From Cedecea neteri (GTDB lineage: Bacteria > Pseudomonadota > Gammaproteobacteria > Enterobacterales > Enterobacteriaceae): DNA of 64,000 nucleotides. The notes beneath the pieces are model-generated. The model had not been told where the DNA came from. It saw only the letters and a list, made by a program, of their open reading frames with translations, and did not search any database. The position numbers and the translations under genes were made by a program. Position 1 is the first letter of the stretch; each line of letters starts with the position of its first letter. The DNA is taken from NCBI RefSeq assembly GCF_000757825.1, contig NZ_CP009451.1, forward strand, positions 682,001 to 746,000, read 5' to 3'. Shown here in pieces: positions 20,607 to 29,413 of the stretch.

Positions 20607-21920
20607 TTATTTGCCGTAGCGATTGTCGGGCAGCGCTAAGCCGAAGCTCTCGCGCAGCGTGGTGCCGGGGTAATCCGTGCGGAAAAGGCCTCGCGCCTGC
20701 AGCACAGGCACAACCTGTTCAACAAAGCGGGGGAAGGTATCAGGCGTGCCGCCCTGGATGATAAAACCGTCGGCCGCGCGGGCTTCAAACCATTGCTGCA
20801 GGCCGTCCACCACCTGTTCCGGCGAACCGGAAAAACGCGGTCTTGGGCTGGCGGCTTCAAGCGCGACCTGCCGCAGGGTCAGCCCACGCTCGCGGGCATT
20901 ACGTTTGATTTCGTCGGTGGTACTGCGGAAGCTGTTCTGCCCCAGATCGCCGATGTCGGGGAAAGGTTCGTCCAGCGGGTACTGGCTGAAGTCATGATGC
21001 TCAAAGTAGCGACCAAGGTAGTTCAGGGCATCGGGCACCGACACCAGCGCGGCGGTGGTTTGGTACTGCTGTTCTGCGTCTGCTTCATCCTTGCCGACAA
21101 TGACGCTGACGCCCTGGAAGATGTGCAAGGAGTCTGCCTCACGGCCTTGCCCTTCGAGCTGGCTTTTCACGTCACGGTAAAAAGCTTTCGCTTCGGCGAG
21201 CGTTTCATGGTGGGTAAAAATGGCATCCGCATGTTTAGCCGCCAGCTTTTTGCCATCTTCTGAGGCACCGGCCTGGAACACAATCGGCCGCCCCTGCGGT
21301 GTACGGCCAATATTCAGCGGCCCGGCCACCTGGAAGAAATCCCCTTGATGGTTTAGCGCATGCAGTTTTTCAGGCGCAAAAAACTGCCCGCTCTCTTTGT
21401 TGCGCACGAAAGCGTCCTCTTCCCACGAATCCCATAGCCCCTTCACGACGTCCAGATACTCATCGGCGATGCGGTAGCGCAGCGCATGCTCGGGGTGCTG
21501 CGTTCTGGAGAAATTTTTGGCAGAACCTTCAAGGGGTGAAGTGACCACGTTCCAGCCCGCACGGCCATTACTCAGGTGATCGAGGCTGGCAAACTGGCGA
21601 GCCGTAGTAAAAGGATCGCTGTAAGAGGTGGATAAGGTCCCCACCAGGCCTAAATGTTGGGTCAAGGCTGCGAGCGCGGATAATACCGTCAGCGGTTCAA
21701 ACCGATTTAAAAAGTGTGGGATAGATTTTTCGTTAATATACAGCCCATCGGCAACAAATATAAAATCCAGCTTCCCTTCTTCCGCTTTCAAAGCCGTTTG
21801 TGTGACAAACTCAAAATTAATGCTGGCATCTGCTATCGCGGCAGGATGACGCCAGGCCGACATATTTCCCGAAGCGCCATGTAATATCGTACCCAGTCGT
21901 AACTGTCGTTTTCCAGACAT
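20607..21920 (-). CDS. FMN-dependent monooxygenase, NtaA/SnaA/DszA family (YtnJ/YxeK-like)
   Basis: A 437-residue class C flavin monooxygenase of the bacterial luciferase-like superfamily. Family features include [19 protein letters not shown] near residue 20, [20 protein letters not shown] (residues ~105-125) and [20 protein letters not shown] (about 210-230). Bacillus YxeK and YtnJ of this family oxidise N-acetylated S-(2-succino)cysteine or S-alkylcysteines to release the side chain. No flavin reductase gene is in the cluster, so FMNH2 must come from elsewhere. Confidence 0.83.
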   Translation of the reverse strand: MSGKRQLRLGTILHGASGNMSAWRHPAAIADASINFEFVTQTALKAEEGKLDFIFVADGLYINEKSIPHFLNRFEPLTVLSALAALTQHLGLVGTLSTSYSDPFTTARQFASLDHLSNGRAGWNVVTSPLEGSAKNFSRTQHPEHALRYRIADEYLDVVKGLWDSWEEDAFVRNKESGQFFAPEKLHALNHQGDFFQVAGPLNIGRTPQGRPIVFQAGASEDGKKLAAKHADAIFTHHETLAEAKAFYRDVKSQLEGQGREADSLHIFQGVSVIVGKDEADAEQQYQTTAALVSVPDALNYLGRYFEHHDFSQYPLDEPFPDIGDLGQNSFRSTTDEIKRNARERGLTLRQVALEAASPRPRFSGSPEQVVDGLQQWFEARAADGFIIQGGTPDTFPRFVEQVVPVLQARGLFRTDYPGTTLRESFGLALPDNRYGK

Positions 21921-21967
21921 GCCTCATCCTTATGCGGATCGTTAAAATCCGCCATCGCTGATTAGAA

Positions 21968-23089
21968 TTAAAATTGTTGTAGCGCCGATTGTGCTAAGCG
22001 GGCGAAATAGCGAGCCGCAGGTTCAATCAATCGTTCATCAGGGTCGAAGCCCGGATGATGAAGTCCGTAGCGGCTTTCGCTGCCGATGCTGACAAAAGCG
22101 CCGGGAATATGCTGGAGATAAACCGCAAAATCTTCGCCGCCCATGTGCAGCTCCGCAGGGTGGGTTGCATAACCTTCCACCGCGGCCACCTCGCTGGAAA
22201 ACGCCGCCCAGCGCTCATCGTTAACCAGCGCGTCCGGCCCCAGATGCCAGGTGACCTCTATTTCTGCCCCAAAGGCGCTGGCAAGACCGGCAGCAATCTC
22301 CAGAACCCGCTTTTTTACCGCTTCCCGCACGCTGGCGCTGTGGGTCCGCAGGGTGCCTTCCAGCTCGACGTTTTCCGGCAGCACGTTCCAGGTATTGCCG
22401 CCCGCAATTCGCGTTATGCTCAGCACCGCCGACTCAAGCGTATTGACCTCCCGGCTGGTGATGCTTTGCAGCAGGCTAACCAGCTGGCTGGCAAGCAAAA
22501 TCGCGTCTTTGCCCTCATGGGGACGGGCGGCATGCGCACCTTTGCCGCGCACCTGAATAACCAGGCGATCGACGTTGGCATAAAACGCACCGCCGCGAGT
22601 GGCAAATGCCCCCACCGGCAGGTTAGGCTCATTGTGCATGCCAAAAATAGCCGAAATCCCCTGCAGAACGCCGGCTTTTACCAGCGTGGTTGCGCCGCCA
22701 AAACGTTCTTCTGCGGGCTGAAACAGAATACGTACTCGTCCGTTAAGCTGCGCTTCGTTCTGCTTAAGCAGCAGCGCCGCCCCTAGCATCACGCTGCTGT
22801 GAACGTCATGTCCGCAGGCGTGCATTACGCCAGCATTTTGCGAGCTAAAGGCCACGCCGCTGGTTTCTTCAATCGGCAATGCGTCAATGTCGGCCCGCAG
22901 GGCAACGGCCTTTTCACCATCGCCAATCTCTGCCACTACGCCGGTTTTTAGCGAATAAGGCAGCAGGCGAATGCCGGCACTTTGCAGCCAGTCACGGATG
23001 CGCGAGGTTGTTTCCACTTCCTCGAGTGAAAGCTCCGGGAAGCGATGCAGTTCTCGCCGCCAGTCGATCAGTTGCTGAGCGAAAGTCAT
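21968..23089 (-). CDS. M20-family amidohydrolase/deacetylase
   Basis: A 373-residue M20D metallopeptidase-like enzyme. Metal-binding motifs are MHACGHDVHSSVMLG (about residue 92) and PAEERFGGATTLV; ALRADIDALPIEE precedes them and GGEDFAVYL is near the C-terminus. This family includes N-acyl-amino-acid hydrolases, and YxeP and YtnL (SndC) deacetylate N-acetylcysteine derivatives in the corresponding Bacillus operons. Its start overlaps the stop of the upstream gene by four bases, indicating coupled translation. Confidence 0.87.
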   Translation of the reverse strand: MTFAQQLIDWRRELHRFPELSLEEVETTSRIRDWLQSAGIRLLPYSLKTGVVAEIGDGEKAVALRADIDALPIEETSGVAFSSQNAGVMHACGHDVHSSVMLGAALLLKQNEAQLNGRVRILFQPAEERFGGATTLVKAGVLQGISAIFGMHNEPNLPVGAFATRGGAFYANVDRLVIQVRGKGAHAARPHEGKDAILLASQLVSLLQSITSREVNTLESAVLSITRIAGGNTWNVLPENVELEGTLRTHSASVREAVKKRVLEIAAGLASAFGAEIEVTWHLGPDALVNDERWAAFSSEVAAVEGYATHPAELHMGGEDFAVYLQHIPGAFVSIGSESRYGLHHPGFDPDERLIEPAARYFARLAQSALQQF

Positions 23090-24087
23090 AGTGCCGCCTC
23101 CGTAATCGCGTGGGCTTCGGCCAACAAACGCAGTGAAGCGATGCGTTCAGCGCCCTCGGCAATTGGCGTATCAATGATGAATTCATCAATACCGTAAGCT
23201 TCGTGCAGCGCCTGCAGCCCTTCCCTGACCGTTTCTGGCGTGCCTTTTAGCAGCGAAGGTTCACGGCGCGTCAGGCTTCGGAGCGCACTGCCTGACTGGC
23301 GGGCAAAGCTGTGCGCTTGCTGTTCGCTGGCCACGCTCACCCGCTGGCCGTTTTCCAGCTCCACGCCCCAAATCTCAACCTGCCCGGCAAGCTCGTCCGC
23401 ACGTTCGGCGTCCTGCGCCACGATAACCTGCACGGCCACCAGCACGTCGCGTCGGCTGTTTGCCCGCCAGTCGTTCAGCACGTCACGCAGCAGCGTTTTA
23501 TCGCCGTTCAGATGGGCAGCAAAAACAAAATTCCAGTCAAGGCTTGCGGCCAGCCTCGCACTTTGCAGGCTCGCACCCAGCAAAAAACCGTCCGGGCGCT
23601 GGGCCGGCAGCGGCGTGGCGCGAATCCCTTCTTCTTCCGCAGGATCGTTCAGTGAAAGCCAGCCGTCGAGCTGGGTAAGCTGCTCATCAAAAGTGCCTTT
23701 TGCGGCCGGCGAGAACCCTTGCTGCAGCGCCTGCGTCGAAAGGGGTAAGCCGCCGGGCGCTTTCCCCACGCCCAGATCGATGCGCCCTGGCGCAAGGGAA
23801 GACAGCAGGTGAAAGTTCTCGGCGACTTTATAGGGGCTGTAATGCTGCAGCATGACGCCGCCGGAGCCCACGCGAATACGGCTGGTTTGCCCGACAATCC
23901 AGGCAATCAGCACTTCCGGCGAGGGGCTGGCAAGCTGGGGCGTGTTGTGGTGCTCCGCCAGCCAGAAACGGTGATAGCCCCAGGCTTCCGCCTGCTGCGC
24001 AAGGTGCAGCGTGCGCGTCAGGGCATCCGTCGCGCTGTCGTTTGGCGCAAGCGGGCTTTTATCCAGGATACTGATGCGATAAGACAT
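23086..24087 (-). CDS. Luciferase-like (LLM class) flavin monooxygenase, MsnO8/YtmO type
   Basis: A 333-residue TIM-barrel flavoprotein. The motifs AWGYHRFWLAEHHNTP (about 35-50), RIRVGSGGVMLQHYSP and GRIDLGVGKAPG are those of the MsnO8 branch of the luciferase-like superfamily, to which Bacillus YtmO belongs. It is the first gene of the leftward operon. Its start codon directly follows a near-perfect 34-bp palindrome (24088-24121) that covers the ribosome-binding region, and no good Shine-Dalgarno is visible. The substrate is inferred from the operon. Confidence 0.83.
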   Translation of the reverse strand: MSYRISILDKSPLAPNDSATDALTRTLHLAQQAEAWGYHRFWLAEHHNTPQLASPSPEVLIAWIVGQTSRIRVGSGGVMLQHYSPYKVAENFHLLSSLAPGRIDLGVGKAPGGLPLSTQALQQGFSPAAKGTFDEQLTQLDGWLSLNDPAEEEGIRATPLPAQRPDGFLLGASLQSARLAASLDWNFVFAAHLNGDKTLLRDVLNDWRANSRRDVLVAVQVIVAQDAERADELAGQVEIWGVELENGQRVSVASEQQAHSFARQSGSALRSLTRREPSLLKGTPETVREGLQALHEAYGIDEFIIDTPIAEGAERIASLRLLAEAHAITEAAL

Positions 24088-24121
24088 AATGCAGGCTCGT
24101 TTTTAAAAACATGCCTGCATT
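24088..24121 (-). promoter_or_regulatory. 34-bp near-perfect palindrome at the operon's translation start
   Basis: The outer arms AATGCAGGC (24088-24096) and GCCTGCATT (24113-24121) flank a perfect inner palindrome GTTTTTAAAAAC (24099-24110); only the two-base spacers TC/AT break symmetry. It abuts the ATG of the first sulfur-operon gene. It could be a repressor operator or an RNA hairpin masking ribosome binding. Confidence 0.6.
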
Positions 24122-24258
24122 ATTAAAAGCGGGAGACGGCGGAGAGAAACAATTAATTTACATTTAGTCTTCTGAAAAAGAGATAAACAAAGTTCAGCGT
24201 TATTCTCACTGTTTGCTACCGGAGCAAAAAATCGCCGATTGATTCACCTTCGGGCATA

Positions 24259-24293
24259 AAAAAAGCCCCGCCGTATAACCCGCGAGGCTTTTT
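24259..24293. terminator. slyA terminator
   Basis: The minus strand carries GAAAAAGCCTCGC, a short loop and GGCGGGGCTTTTTT just past the slyA stop. The A/T tracts at both ends make it bidirectional in form. Confidence 0.75.
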
Positions 24294-24307
24294 CTCAACC
24301 GCCAATA

Positions 24308-24754
24308 TTAATCGCGATTTTGCAGTTCAATAATATTTTGCTCGAGCCGGCTAATCAGGTTGCTTAACAGCGCCTGCTCTTCGCGAGTAATCCCCGTCAG
24401 GATCTCTCCCCGCGTTTCGTTTATCACACCTTCCATCTTTTCGATGATAGGCGTGGCTTGCTCGGTCAATTTAATCCGTTTTGCCCGACGGTCGTTTGCA
24501 CAGGTTTTACGCGAGATTAACCCTTTTTCTTCGAGTTGATCGAGCGTACGAACCAGTGACGGCTGCTCAATGCCGATCGCTTTAGCCAACTGAATCTGTG
24601 ACTGATCTGGCGGCAGCTGATGAATATTATGCAGCGTTACCCAGTGTGTCTGTGTCAATTCCAGAGGTTTCAGGCGATGGTCAATTAGCGCACGCCAGAT
24701 GCGTACCAGGCGGGCCAGATCCGAACCTAATGGCGATGGCGATTCCAATTTCAT
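24308..24754 (-). CDS. slyA: Transcriptional regulator SlyA (MarR family)
   Basis: A 148-residue winged-helix dimer that controls envelope and virulence genes, often by countering H-NS. Residues from [20 protein letters not shown] through the recognition helix [15 protein letters not shown] match E. coli and Salmonella SlyA nearly exactly. A two-residue insertion ([12 protein letters not shown] against MKLESPLGSD) is the only notable N-terminal change. A consensus SlyA palindrome lies 10 bp upstream, consistent with autoregulation and control of divergent ydhIJK. Confidence 0.96.
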   Translation of the reverse strand: MKLESPSPLGSDLARLVRIWRALIDHRLKPLELTQTHWVTLHNIHQLPPDQSQIQLAKAIGIEQPSLVRTLDQLEEKGLISRKTCANDRRAKRIKLTEQATPIIEKMEGVINETRGEILTGITREEQALLSNLISRLEQNIIELQNRD

Positions 24755-24764
24755 CTCCTTATAA

Positions 24765-24776
24765 TTAGCTTGCTAA
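24765..24776. promoter_or_regulatory. SlyA operator in the slyA-ydhI divergent region
   Basis: TTAGCTTGCTAA, read on the minus strand as TTAGCAAGCTAA, is the published high-affinity SlyA consensus palindrome. It lies between slyA and divergent ydhIJK, where SlyA is known to act in related bacteria. Confidence 0.8.
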
Positions 24777-24930
24777 CTTATTATACTGATTTTAGACTAT
24801 TGTGCAGGCATTAATTGTTAAAAACAAATCCCTTACTTTCACTGAAGTTATGCAACCAGCTATACTTTTATTCTACATCTAAGTGAGGGGAAACGGCAGT
24901 CATCCCCGTGTTTTAAAGGATTATCACTAC

Positions 24931-25167
24931 GTGCGTCTCACTTTTAGCCCGTCCGGCTTCCCGCTTCAGGATCTTGTGGTTGGAGCGTCGATTTACTTTC
25001 CTCCACTGTTTAAGGCCGTGTTTGTCGGTTTTTTCATTTGGCTAGTCGTCCATCGCCTGCTGCGGGACTGGATCTATTCTGGTGAAATCTGGCACCCCAC
25101 GTTGATGGATTTATCCCTTTTCGCGCTGTCCGTCAGCGCCGGCATGGCTCTTTTGGTGATGTGGTAA
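24931..25167 (+). CDS. ydhI: Small inner membrane protein YdhI (AaeX-like, DUF1656)
   Basis: A 78-residue protein with two hydrophobic helices and the family motif [20 protein letters not shown]. The GTG at 24931 is used because it follows AAAGGA at a good distance and gives the same length as E. coli YdhI; an earlier in-frame ATG at 24883 adds non-conserved residues. It starts the ydhIJK efflux operon, equivalent to aaeXAB. Confidence 0.88.
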   Translation: MRLTFSPSGFPLQDLVVGASIYFPPLFKAVFVGFFIWLVVHRLLRDWIYSGEIWHPTLMDLSLFALSVSAGMALLVMW

Positions 25168-25171
25168 CACA

Positions 25172-26029
25172 ATGAATCTCAAAACAATAAAATACTTTTC
25201 CACCCTCATTGTTCTTGCCGCTGCGCTGCTGGCGGGCTGGCTGTTATGGAACTACTACATGCAGTCTCCCTGGACGCGGGACGGCAAAGTGCGTGCCGAA
25301 CAGGTGAGCATTACGCCGCAGGTTTCCGGCACCATCGTTAGCCTGAACGTGAAGGATAATCAGTTTGTCAGTAAAGGCACTCCGCTGTTTACCCTGGATG
25401 CAACGCCCTATCACATTGCGGTGCTGAACGCAGAGGCGCAGCTGGCAAAGGCACAGTCCGATCTGGCCAAAGCCAGCAACGAAGCGAACCGCCGCCATAA
25501 CCTGCCGCGCAACTATATTTCCGCCGAGGACATGGATACCGCCAATATCAACGTCAAAGCTATGCAGGCGGCGGTTAAGGTCGCTCAGGCAACGCTCGAA
25601 CAGGCCCAGTGGCAGCTTTCACAAACCACGGTGACCGCGCCGGTCGACGGCTGGGTCACCAATCTCACCTCCCGTACCGGCAACTATGCCACCGAAGGCA
25701 AGCCGGTCTTTGCGCTGGTCGACAGCCACTCGTTTTACGTTGTCGGCTACTTCGAAGAAACCAAGCTGCGCCGCATTCAGCCAGGCAATACCGTGCAGAT
25801 TGTGCTGTACAACGGTAACCAAAAGTTGAGCGGTAAAGTAGAAAGTATCGGCCGAGCCATTTACGACCAAAGCATTGAAAGCGATAGCGATTTGGTGCCT
25901 GACATCAAGCCTAACGTGCCGTGGGTTCGCCTGGCGCAACGCGTGCCGGTGCGCATTAGCCTGGACGCCATTCCCAAGGACGTGACGCTGGTTTCCGGCA
26001 CCACCTGCACCGTTAGCGTTCAGCCTTGA
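25172..26029 (+). CDS. ydhJ: Membrane fusion protein YdhJ (HlyD family)
   Basis: A 285-residue periplasmic adaptor of an AaeA-type efflux pump. A single N-terminal helix (residues 8-30) is followed by a biotinyl-lipoyl-like domain ([19 protein letters not shown]), a short alpha-hairpin rich in Ala and Gln (residues 85-145), and the second lipoyl half ([12 protein letters not shown]). The gene overlaps ydhK by four bases (ATGA). It should link the YdhK pump to the outer membrane. Confidence 0.93.
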   Translation: MNLKTIKYFSTLIVLAAALLAGWLLWNYYMQSPWTRDGKVRAEQVSITPQVSGTIVSLNVKDNQFVSKGTPLFTLDATPYHIAVLNAEAQLAKAQSDLAKASNEANRRHNLPRNYISAEDMDTANINVKAMQAAVKVAQATLEQAQWQLSQTTVTAPVDGWVTNLTSRTGNYATEGKPVFALVDSHSFYVVGYFEETKLRRIQPGNTVQIVLYNGNQKLSGKVESIGRAIYDQSIESDSDLVPDIKPNVPWVRLAQRVPVRISLDAIPKDVTLVSGTTCTVSVQP

Positions 26030-28050
26030 TGAACCTCAGTTTTCTGGAGTGGCGCAACACGCCGTGGGGAAAAGCCACCGGCGGGCAATGGCGCTATGCC
26101 TTGCGCAACGCTATCGCCATGGGCATGGCGCTGGCTATCGCCTATGGCCTGAATCTGGACGAACCCTACTGGGCGATGACTTCAGCGGCGGTGGTGAGCT
26201 TCCCTACCGTCGGCGGGGTGATCAGCAAGAGCCTGGGCCGCATCGCGGGCAGTTTTATCGGGGCGGCAGCGTCGTTAATGATTGCCGGCAACGCGCTGAA
26301 CGATCCCTGGCTGTTTACCTTCGCCATGGCAAGCTGGCTGGCGCTTTGTACGTGGGCCTCCAGCCATTTTCAGAATAACGTTGCCTACGCTTTTATGCTG
26401 GCAGGTTATACCGCCGCGATTATCGCCTTCCCGATGGTCAATACCGTAGAGTCGACGGAGCTGTGGGACATCGCCCAGGCCCGCGTGTGCGAAGTTGTCG
26501 TCGGGATCTTGTGCGGCGGCTTCATGATGATGGTATTGCCCAGTACCTCGGACGGCAGCGCGCTGGTCACCGCGCTGAAAAACATGCATGCCCGGCTGCT
26601 CGAGCACGCCAGCCTGCTTTGGCAGCCGGAAACTACCGACGCTATTCGCACCGCGCACGAAGGCATTATCGGCCAGATCCTGACCATGAACCTGCTGCGC
26701 ATTCAGGCTTTCTGGAGCCACTACCGCTTTCGCCGTCAAAACAACCTGCTGAACTACCTGCTCCACCAGCAATTGCGCCTGACCAGCGTTATCTCCGGCC
26801 TGCGGCGGATGCTGCTTAACTGGCCCGAAGCCCCCGCCAATATCTGGTCAGTGCTCGACAGCCTGCTGCGGGAGTTGGCAAAACCGGATGCCGATAAATA
26901 CACCGTAGCCCGACTGCTGCAGCAGATCGCGCCCCATTCGCAGGATGACTACCGCCACCAGGCATTCTGGCACCGCCTGCGCTATTTCAGCTGGCTATAC
27001 CTCAACAGCAGCCGCTGGCTAAGGGAGCTGGAAAACGCCACGCCCGTGTCGGTGATTACGCCACCGGAGGCCCCGCCGCTCGCTCGTCATACCGACAGTG
27101 CCGAAGCGCTGTGGAGCGCCCTGCGTACCTTTGCCACCATCACCCTGACCGGGGCATGGTGCATCGGCACCCAATGGGAGTCAGGCGGCGGCGCGCTTTC
27201 GCTGGCCGCTATTAGCTGCGTGCTTTACTCCTCGGTCGCCTCCCCGCTCGGCTCGCTAACCCTGCTAATGCGCACCTTGCTGTGGCTCTCACTGTTCAGC
27301 TTCCTGGTGAAGTTCGGCCTGATGATTCAGGTCACCCAGCTGTGGCAGTTCCTGCTTTTCCTGCTGCCGCTGCTGCTCACCATGCAGTTGCTGAAGCTCC
27401 AGCAGCCTAAACGAGCCGCGCTCTGGGGGCAACTCATCGTGTTTATGGGATCGTTTCTCGCGGTGAGTAACCCGCCGGTTTACGACTTCGCCGGATTTAT
27501 GAATGACAACCTGGCCAAAGTGCTCGGGGTGGGGATTTCATGGCTGGCTTTTTCGGTGCTGCGCCCAAGCTCGGACACCCGGCGCAGCCGGCGGCATATC
27601 CGGGCGCTGCGGCGCGGATTTATCGACCAGCTAAGCCGCAAACCGCAGCACAGCGAAAGCCAGTTTGAGTCGCTGGTTTATCATCACATCAGCCAGCTTA
27701 GTAACAGCAAAGAAGAAGCGGCCCGCCGCTGGCTGCTGCGCTGGGGCGTGGTGCTGCTCAACTGCTCGCACGTTGTCTGGCAGCTTCGCGGCTGGGAAAC
27801 CCGCTCCGACCCGTTGTCGATGGTCAGGGATGTTTGCCTGCATACGCTGCGTGACGTGATGAGCGAGCGCGGCGTGCTGCAAAGGCCGCTGGCGGAATCA
27901 CTGAAAGAACTGCAAAGAATGTGCGACACGCTGGCGCATCATCATGACCCGGCGGCGCGGGAACTGGCGGGGATTATCTGGCGACTTTATTGCTCGCTGT
28001 CGCAGCTGGAACAGGCACCGCCTGCCGGAACGCTGGCAGGCGGTCGGTAA
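26026..28050 (+). CDS. ydhK: FUSC-family efflux pump subunit YdhK (AaeB-like)
   Basis: A 674-residue inner membrane protein with two blocks of about five to six transmembrane helices (residues 25-175 and 350-510), each followed by a cytoplasmic helical region. The motif [20 protein letters not shown] near residue 45 is characteristic of AaeB/YccS proteins. In E. coli, AaeB exports aromatic carboxylates; the YdhK substrate is unknown to me. An inverted repeat CCGCCTGCC/GGCAGGCGG (28018-28043) overlaps the last codons and may act as an mRNA end hairpin. Confidence 0.93.
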   Translation: MMNLSFLEWRNTPWGKATGGQWRYALRNAIAMGMALAIAYGLNLDEPYWAMTSAAVVSFPTVGGVISKSLGRIAGSFIGAAASLMIAGNALNDPWLFTFAMASWLALCTWASSHFQNNVAYAFMLAGYTAAIIAFPMVNTVESTELWDIAQARVCEVVVGILCGGFMMMVLPSTSDGSALVTALKNMHARLLEHASLLWQPETTDAIRTAHEGIIGQILTMNLLRIQAFWSHYRFRRQNNLLNYLLHQQLRLTSVISGLRRMLLNWPEAPANIWSVLDSLLRELAKPDADKYTVARLLQQIAPHSQDDYRHQAFWHRLRYFSWLYLNSSRWLRELENATPVSVITPPEAPPLARHTDSAEALWSALRTFATITLTGAWCIGTQWESGGGALSLAAISCVLYSSVASPLGSLTLLMRTLLWLSLFSFLVKFGLMIQVTQLWQFLLFLLPLLLTMQLLKLQQPKRAALWGQLIVFMGSFLAVSNPPVYDFAGFMNDNLAKVLGVGISWLAFSVLRPSSDTRRSRRHIRALRRGFIDQLSRKPQHSESQFESLVYHHISQLSNSKEEAARRWLLRWGVVLLNCSHVVWQLRGWETRSDPLSMVRDVCLHTLRDVMSERGVLQRPLAESLKELQRMCDTLAHHHDPAARELAGIIWRLYCSLSQLEQAPPAGTLAGGR

Positions 28051-28053
28051 CGA

Positions 28054-28950
28054 TTAAGGCACGTCGTAACCGAGCGCGGCCTTACGAATGCGGAACCACT
28101 GCTGGCGAGTCATGTTCAGCGACAGCGAGTGGATGGCAGAGCGTACGCGCTCGATTTTGCCCGAGCCGATGATTGGCAGCGGGGAGGACGGCAGGCGCAT
28201 GACCCAGGCATAAACCACCTGCTCGATGGTTTCGGCGCCGATCTCTTCCGCTACTTTCTGCAGCTCGGCGCGCAGAGGCTGGAATTCATCGTCATTGAAC
28301 AGACGACCGCCGCCGAGGCAGGACCACGCCATCGGGCGAATGCGCAGCTGCTGGAGCTGATCCAGCGTGCCGTCCAGCAGCAGCGGCTGGTGCACCGGCG
28401 AAAGCTCAACCTGGTTGGTCGCCAGGGTAAACGGCAGACGAGACTGCAGCAGCGCAAACTGCGCCGGGGTGAAGTTAGACACGCCAAAATGACGAACCTT
28501 GCCGCTGTGGTGCAGCGCGGTAAACGCTTCAGCCACTTCATCGGCATCCATCAGCGGATCCGGGCGGTGGATAAGCAGCAGGTCAATGTAGTCAGTCGCC
28601 AGTTTTTTCAGCGAGCCTTCCGCACTGCTGATGATGTAGTCGCGGTCGGTAATGTAATGGCCGATGGCGTTTTCTGCTTTAGCGGTGGTGGCGATGCCGC
28701 ACTTGGTGACAATCTCCATTTTGCTGCGCAGATGAGGCACCAGGCGCATGGCATCGCCGAAAGCAGCTTCACAGGCGTAACCGCCGTAAATATCCGCGTG
28801 ATCCGCCGTGGTAATGCCCAGCTCAACGTGTTCTTCAATAAAGCTCGCCAGCTCGCGCGGCGACATATTCCATTCCATCAAACGCCAGTAGCCCATCACC
28901 AGGCGTGAAAATTCCGGTCCCTGCGGGGCAATCGTAATGCGTTGTACCAT
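28054..28950 (-). CDS. ydhF: Aldo/keto reductase-family oxidoreductase YdhF
   Basis: A 298-residue NADPH-dependent aldo/keto reductase. The active-site region TADHADIYGGYACEAAFG, the segment YIDLLLIHRPDPLMDADEV, and the C-terminal nucleotide-binding PIIGSGKIERVR match E. coli YdhF closely. The ATG at 28950 (MVQRITIAPQGPEFSR) is chosen because in-frame residues upstream are not conserved. The K-12 sodC gene, normally next to it, is absent. It converges on ydhK with only 3 bp between the stops. Confidence 0.94.
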   Translation of the reverse strand: MVQRITIAPQGPEFSRLVMGYWRLMEWNMSPRELASFIEEHVELGITTADHADIYGGYACEAAFGDAMRLVPHLRSKMEIVTKCGIATTAKAENAIGHYITDRDYIISSAEGSLKKLATDYIDLLLIHRPDPLMDADEVAEAFTALHHSGKVRHFGVSNFTPAQFALLQSRLPFTLATNQVELSPVHQPLLLDGTLDQLQQLRIRPMAWSCLGGGRLFNDDEFQPLRAELQKVAEEIGAETIEQVVYAWVMRLPSSPLPIIGSGKIERVRSAIHSLSLNMTRQQWFRIRKAALGYDVP

Positions 28951-29006
28951 AAAAAATGACCTCAAATAAGGAAAGAAACTGCCCCAAGTATAACGGCCCT
29001 GAATGA

Positions 29007-29246
29007 TTAAAACAGTGAGGGCTGCTCGGGTTCTTCAGGAGAATTTGGCTTGTTTGCTCGTAACTTGCGCAATAAGCGTTGACGGCAGAGGCGCAGCACG
29101 TCCTGTTTTTGCACGTCGCTCATTTGCTGCCACTGGAAGCGTTCATCGCGGCTGCGCATACAGCCACGACAAAACCCGCGTTCATCCGACTGGCAGATAC
29201 CGCGACAGGGACTTTGAATGGGGAAGAACTCTAACTGCTCAGACAC
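29007..29246 (-). CDS. ydhL: DUF1289 protein YdhL
   Basis: A 79-residue protein with the DUF1289 cysteine pattern IQSPCRGICQSDERGFCRGC, which resembles a small metal-binding motif. The remainder is an acidic and basic helical tail rich in arginine. It lies upstream of ydhF on the same strand, as in E. coli. Its function is not known to me. Confidence 0.88.
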   Translation of the reverse strand: MSEQLEFFPIQSPCRGICQSDERGFCRGCMRSRDERFQWQQMSDVQKQDVLRLCRQRLLRKLRANKPNSPEEPEQPSLF

Positions 29247-29375
29247 CAGCCCACCTCATTAACGACTTTGCATCAATTGAAGCCTGACTCCGTTCGGGAT
29301 GCAAGCGGGACGGCTAAAAAATCGCCTGCCGGCGAAAAGCTTTCGAAAATTAAGGTTCAGCTAATCTTCTCTCTC

Positions 29376-29394
29376 CAGAATAGCGGATATTCTG
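29376..29394. promoter_or_regulatory. Inverted repeat in the eptA-like promoter region
   Basis: The arms CAGAATA (29376-29382) and TATTCTG (29388-29394), separated by five bases, lie 19 bp before the start of the phosphoethanolamine transferase gene. The size suits a dimeric repressor or activator site; no known consensus is recognised. Confidence 0.4.
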
Positions 29395-29413
29395 TTTAGT
29401 ATTCACGGCTTAT

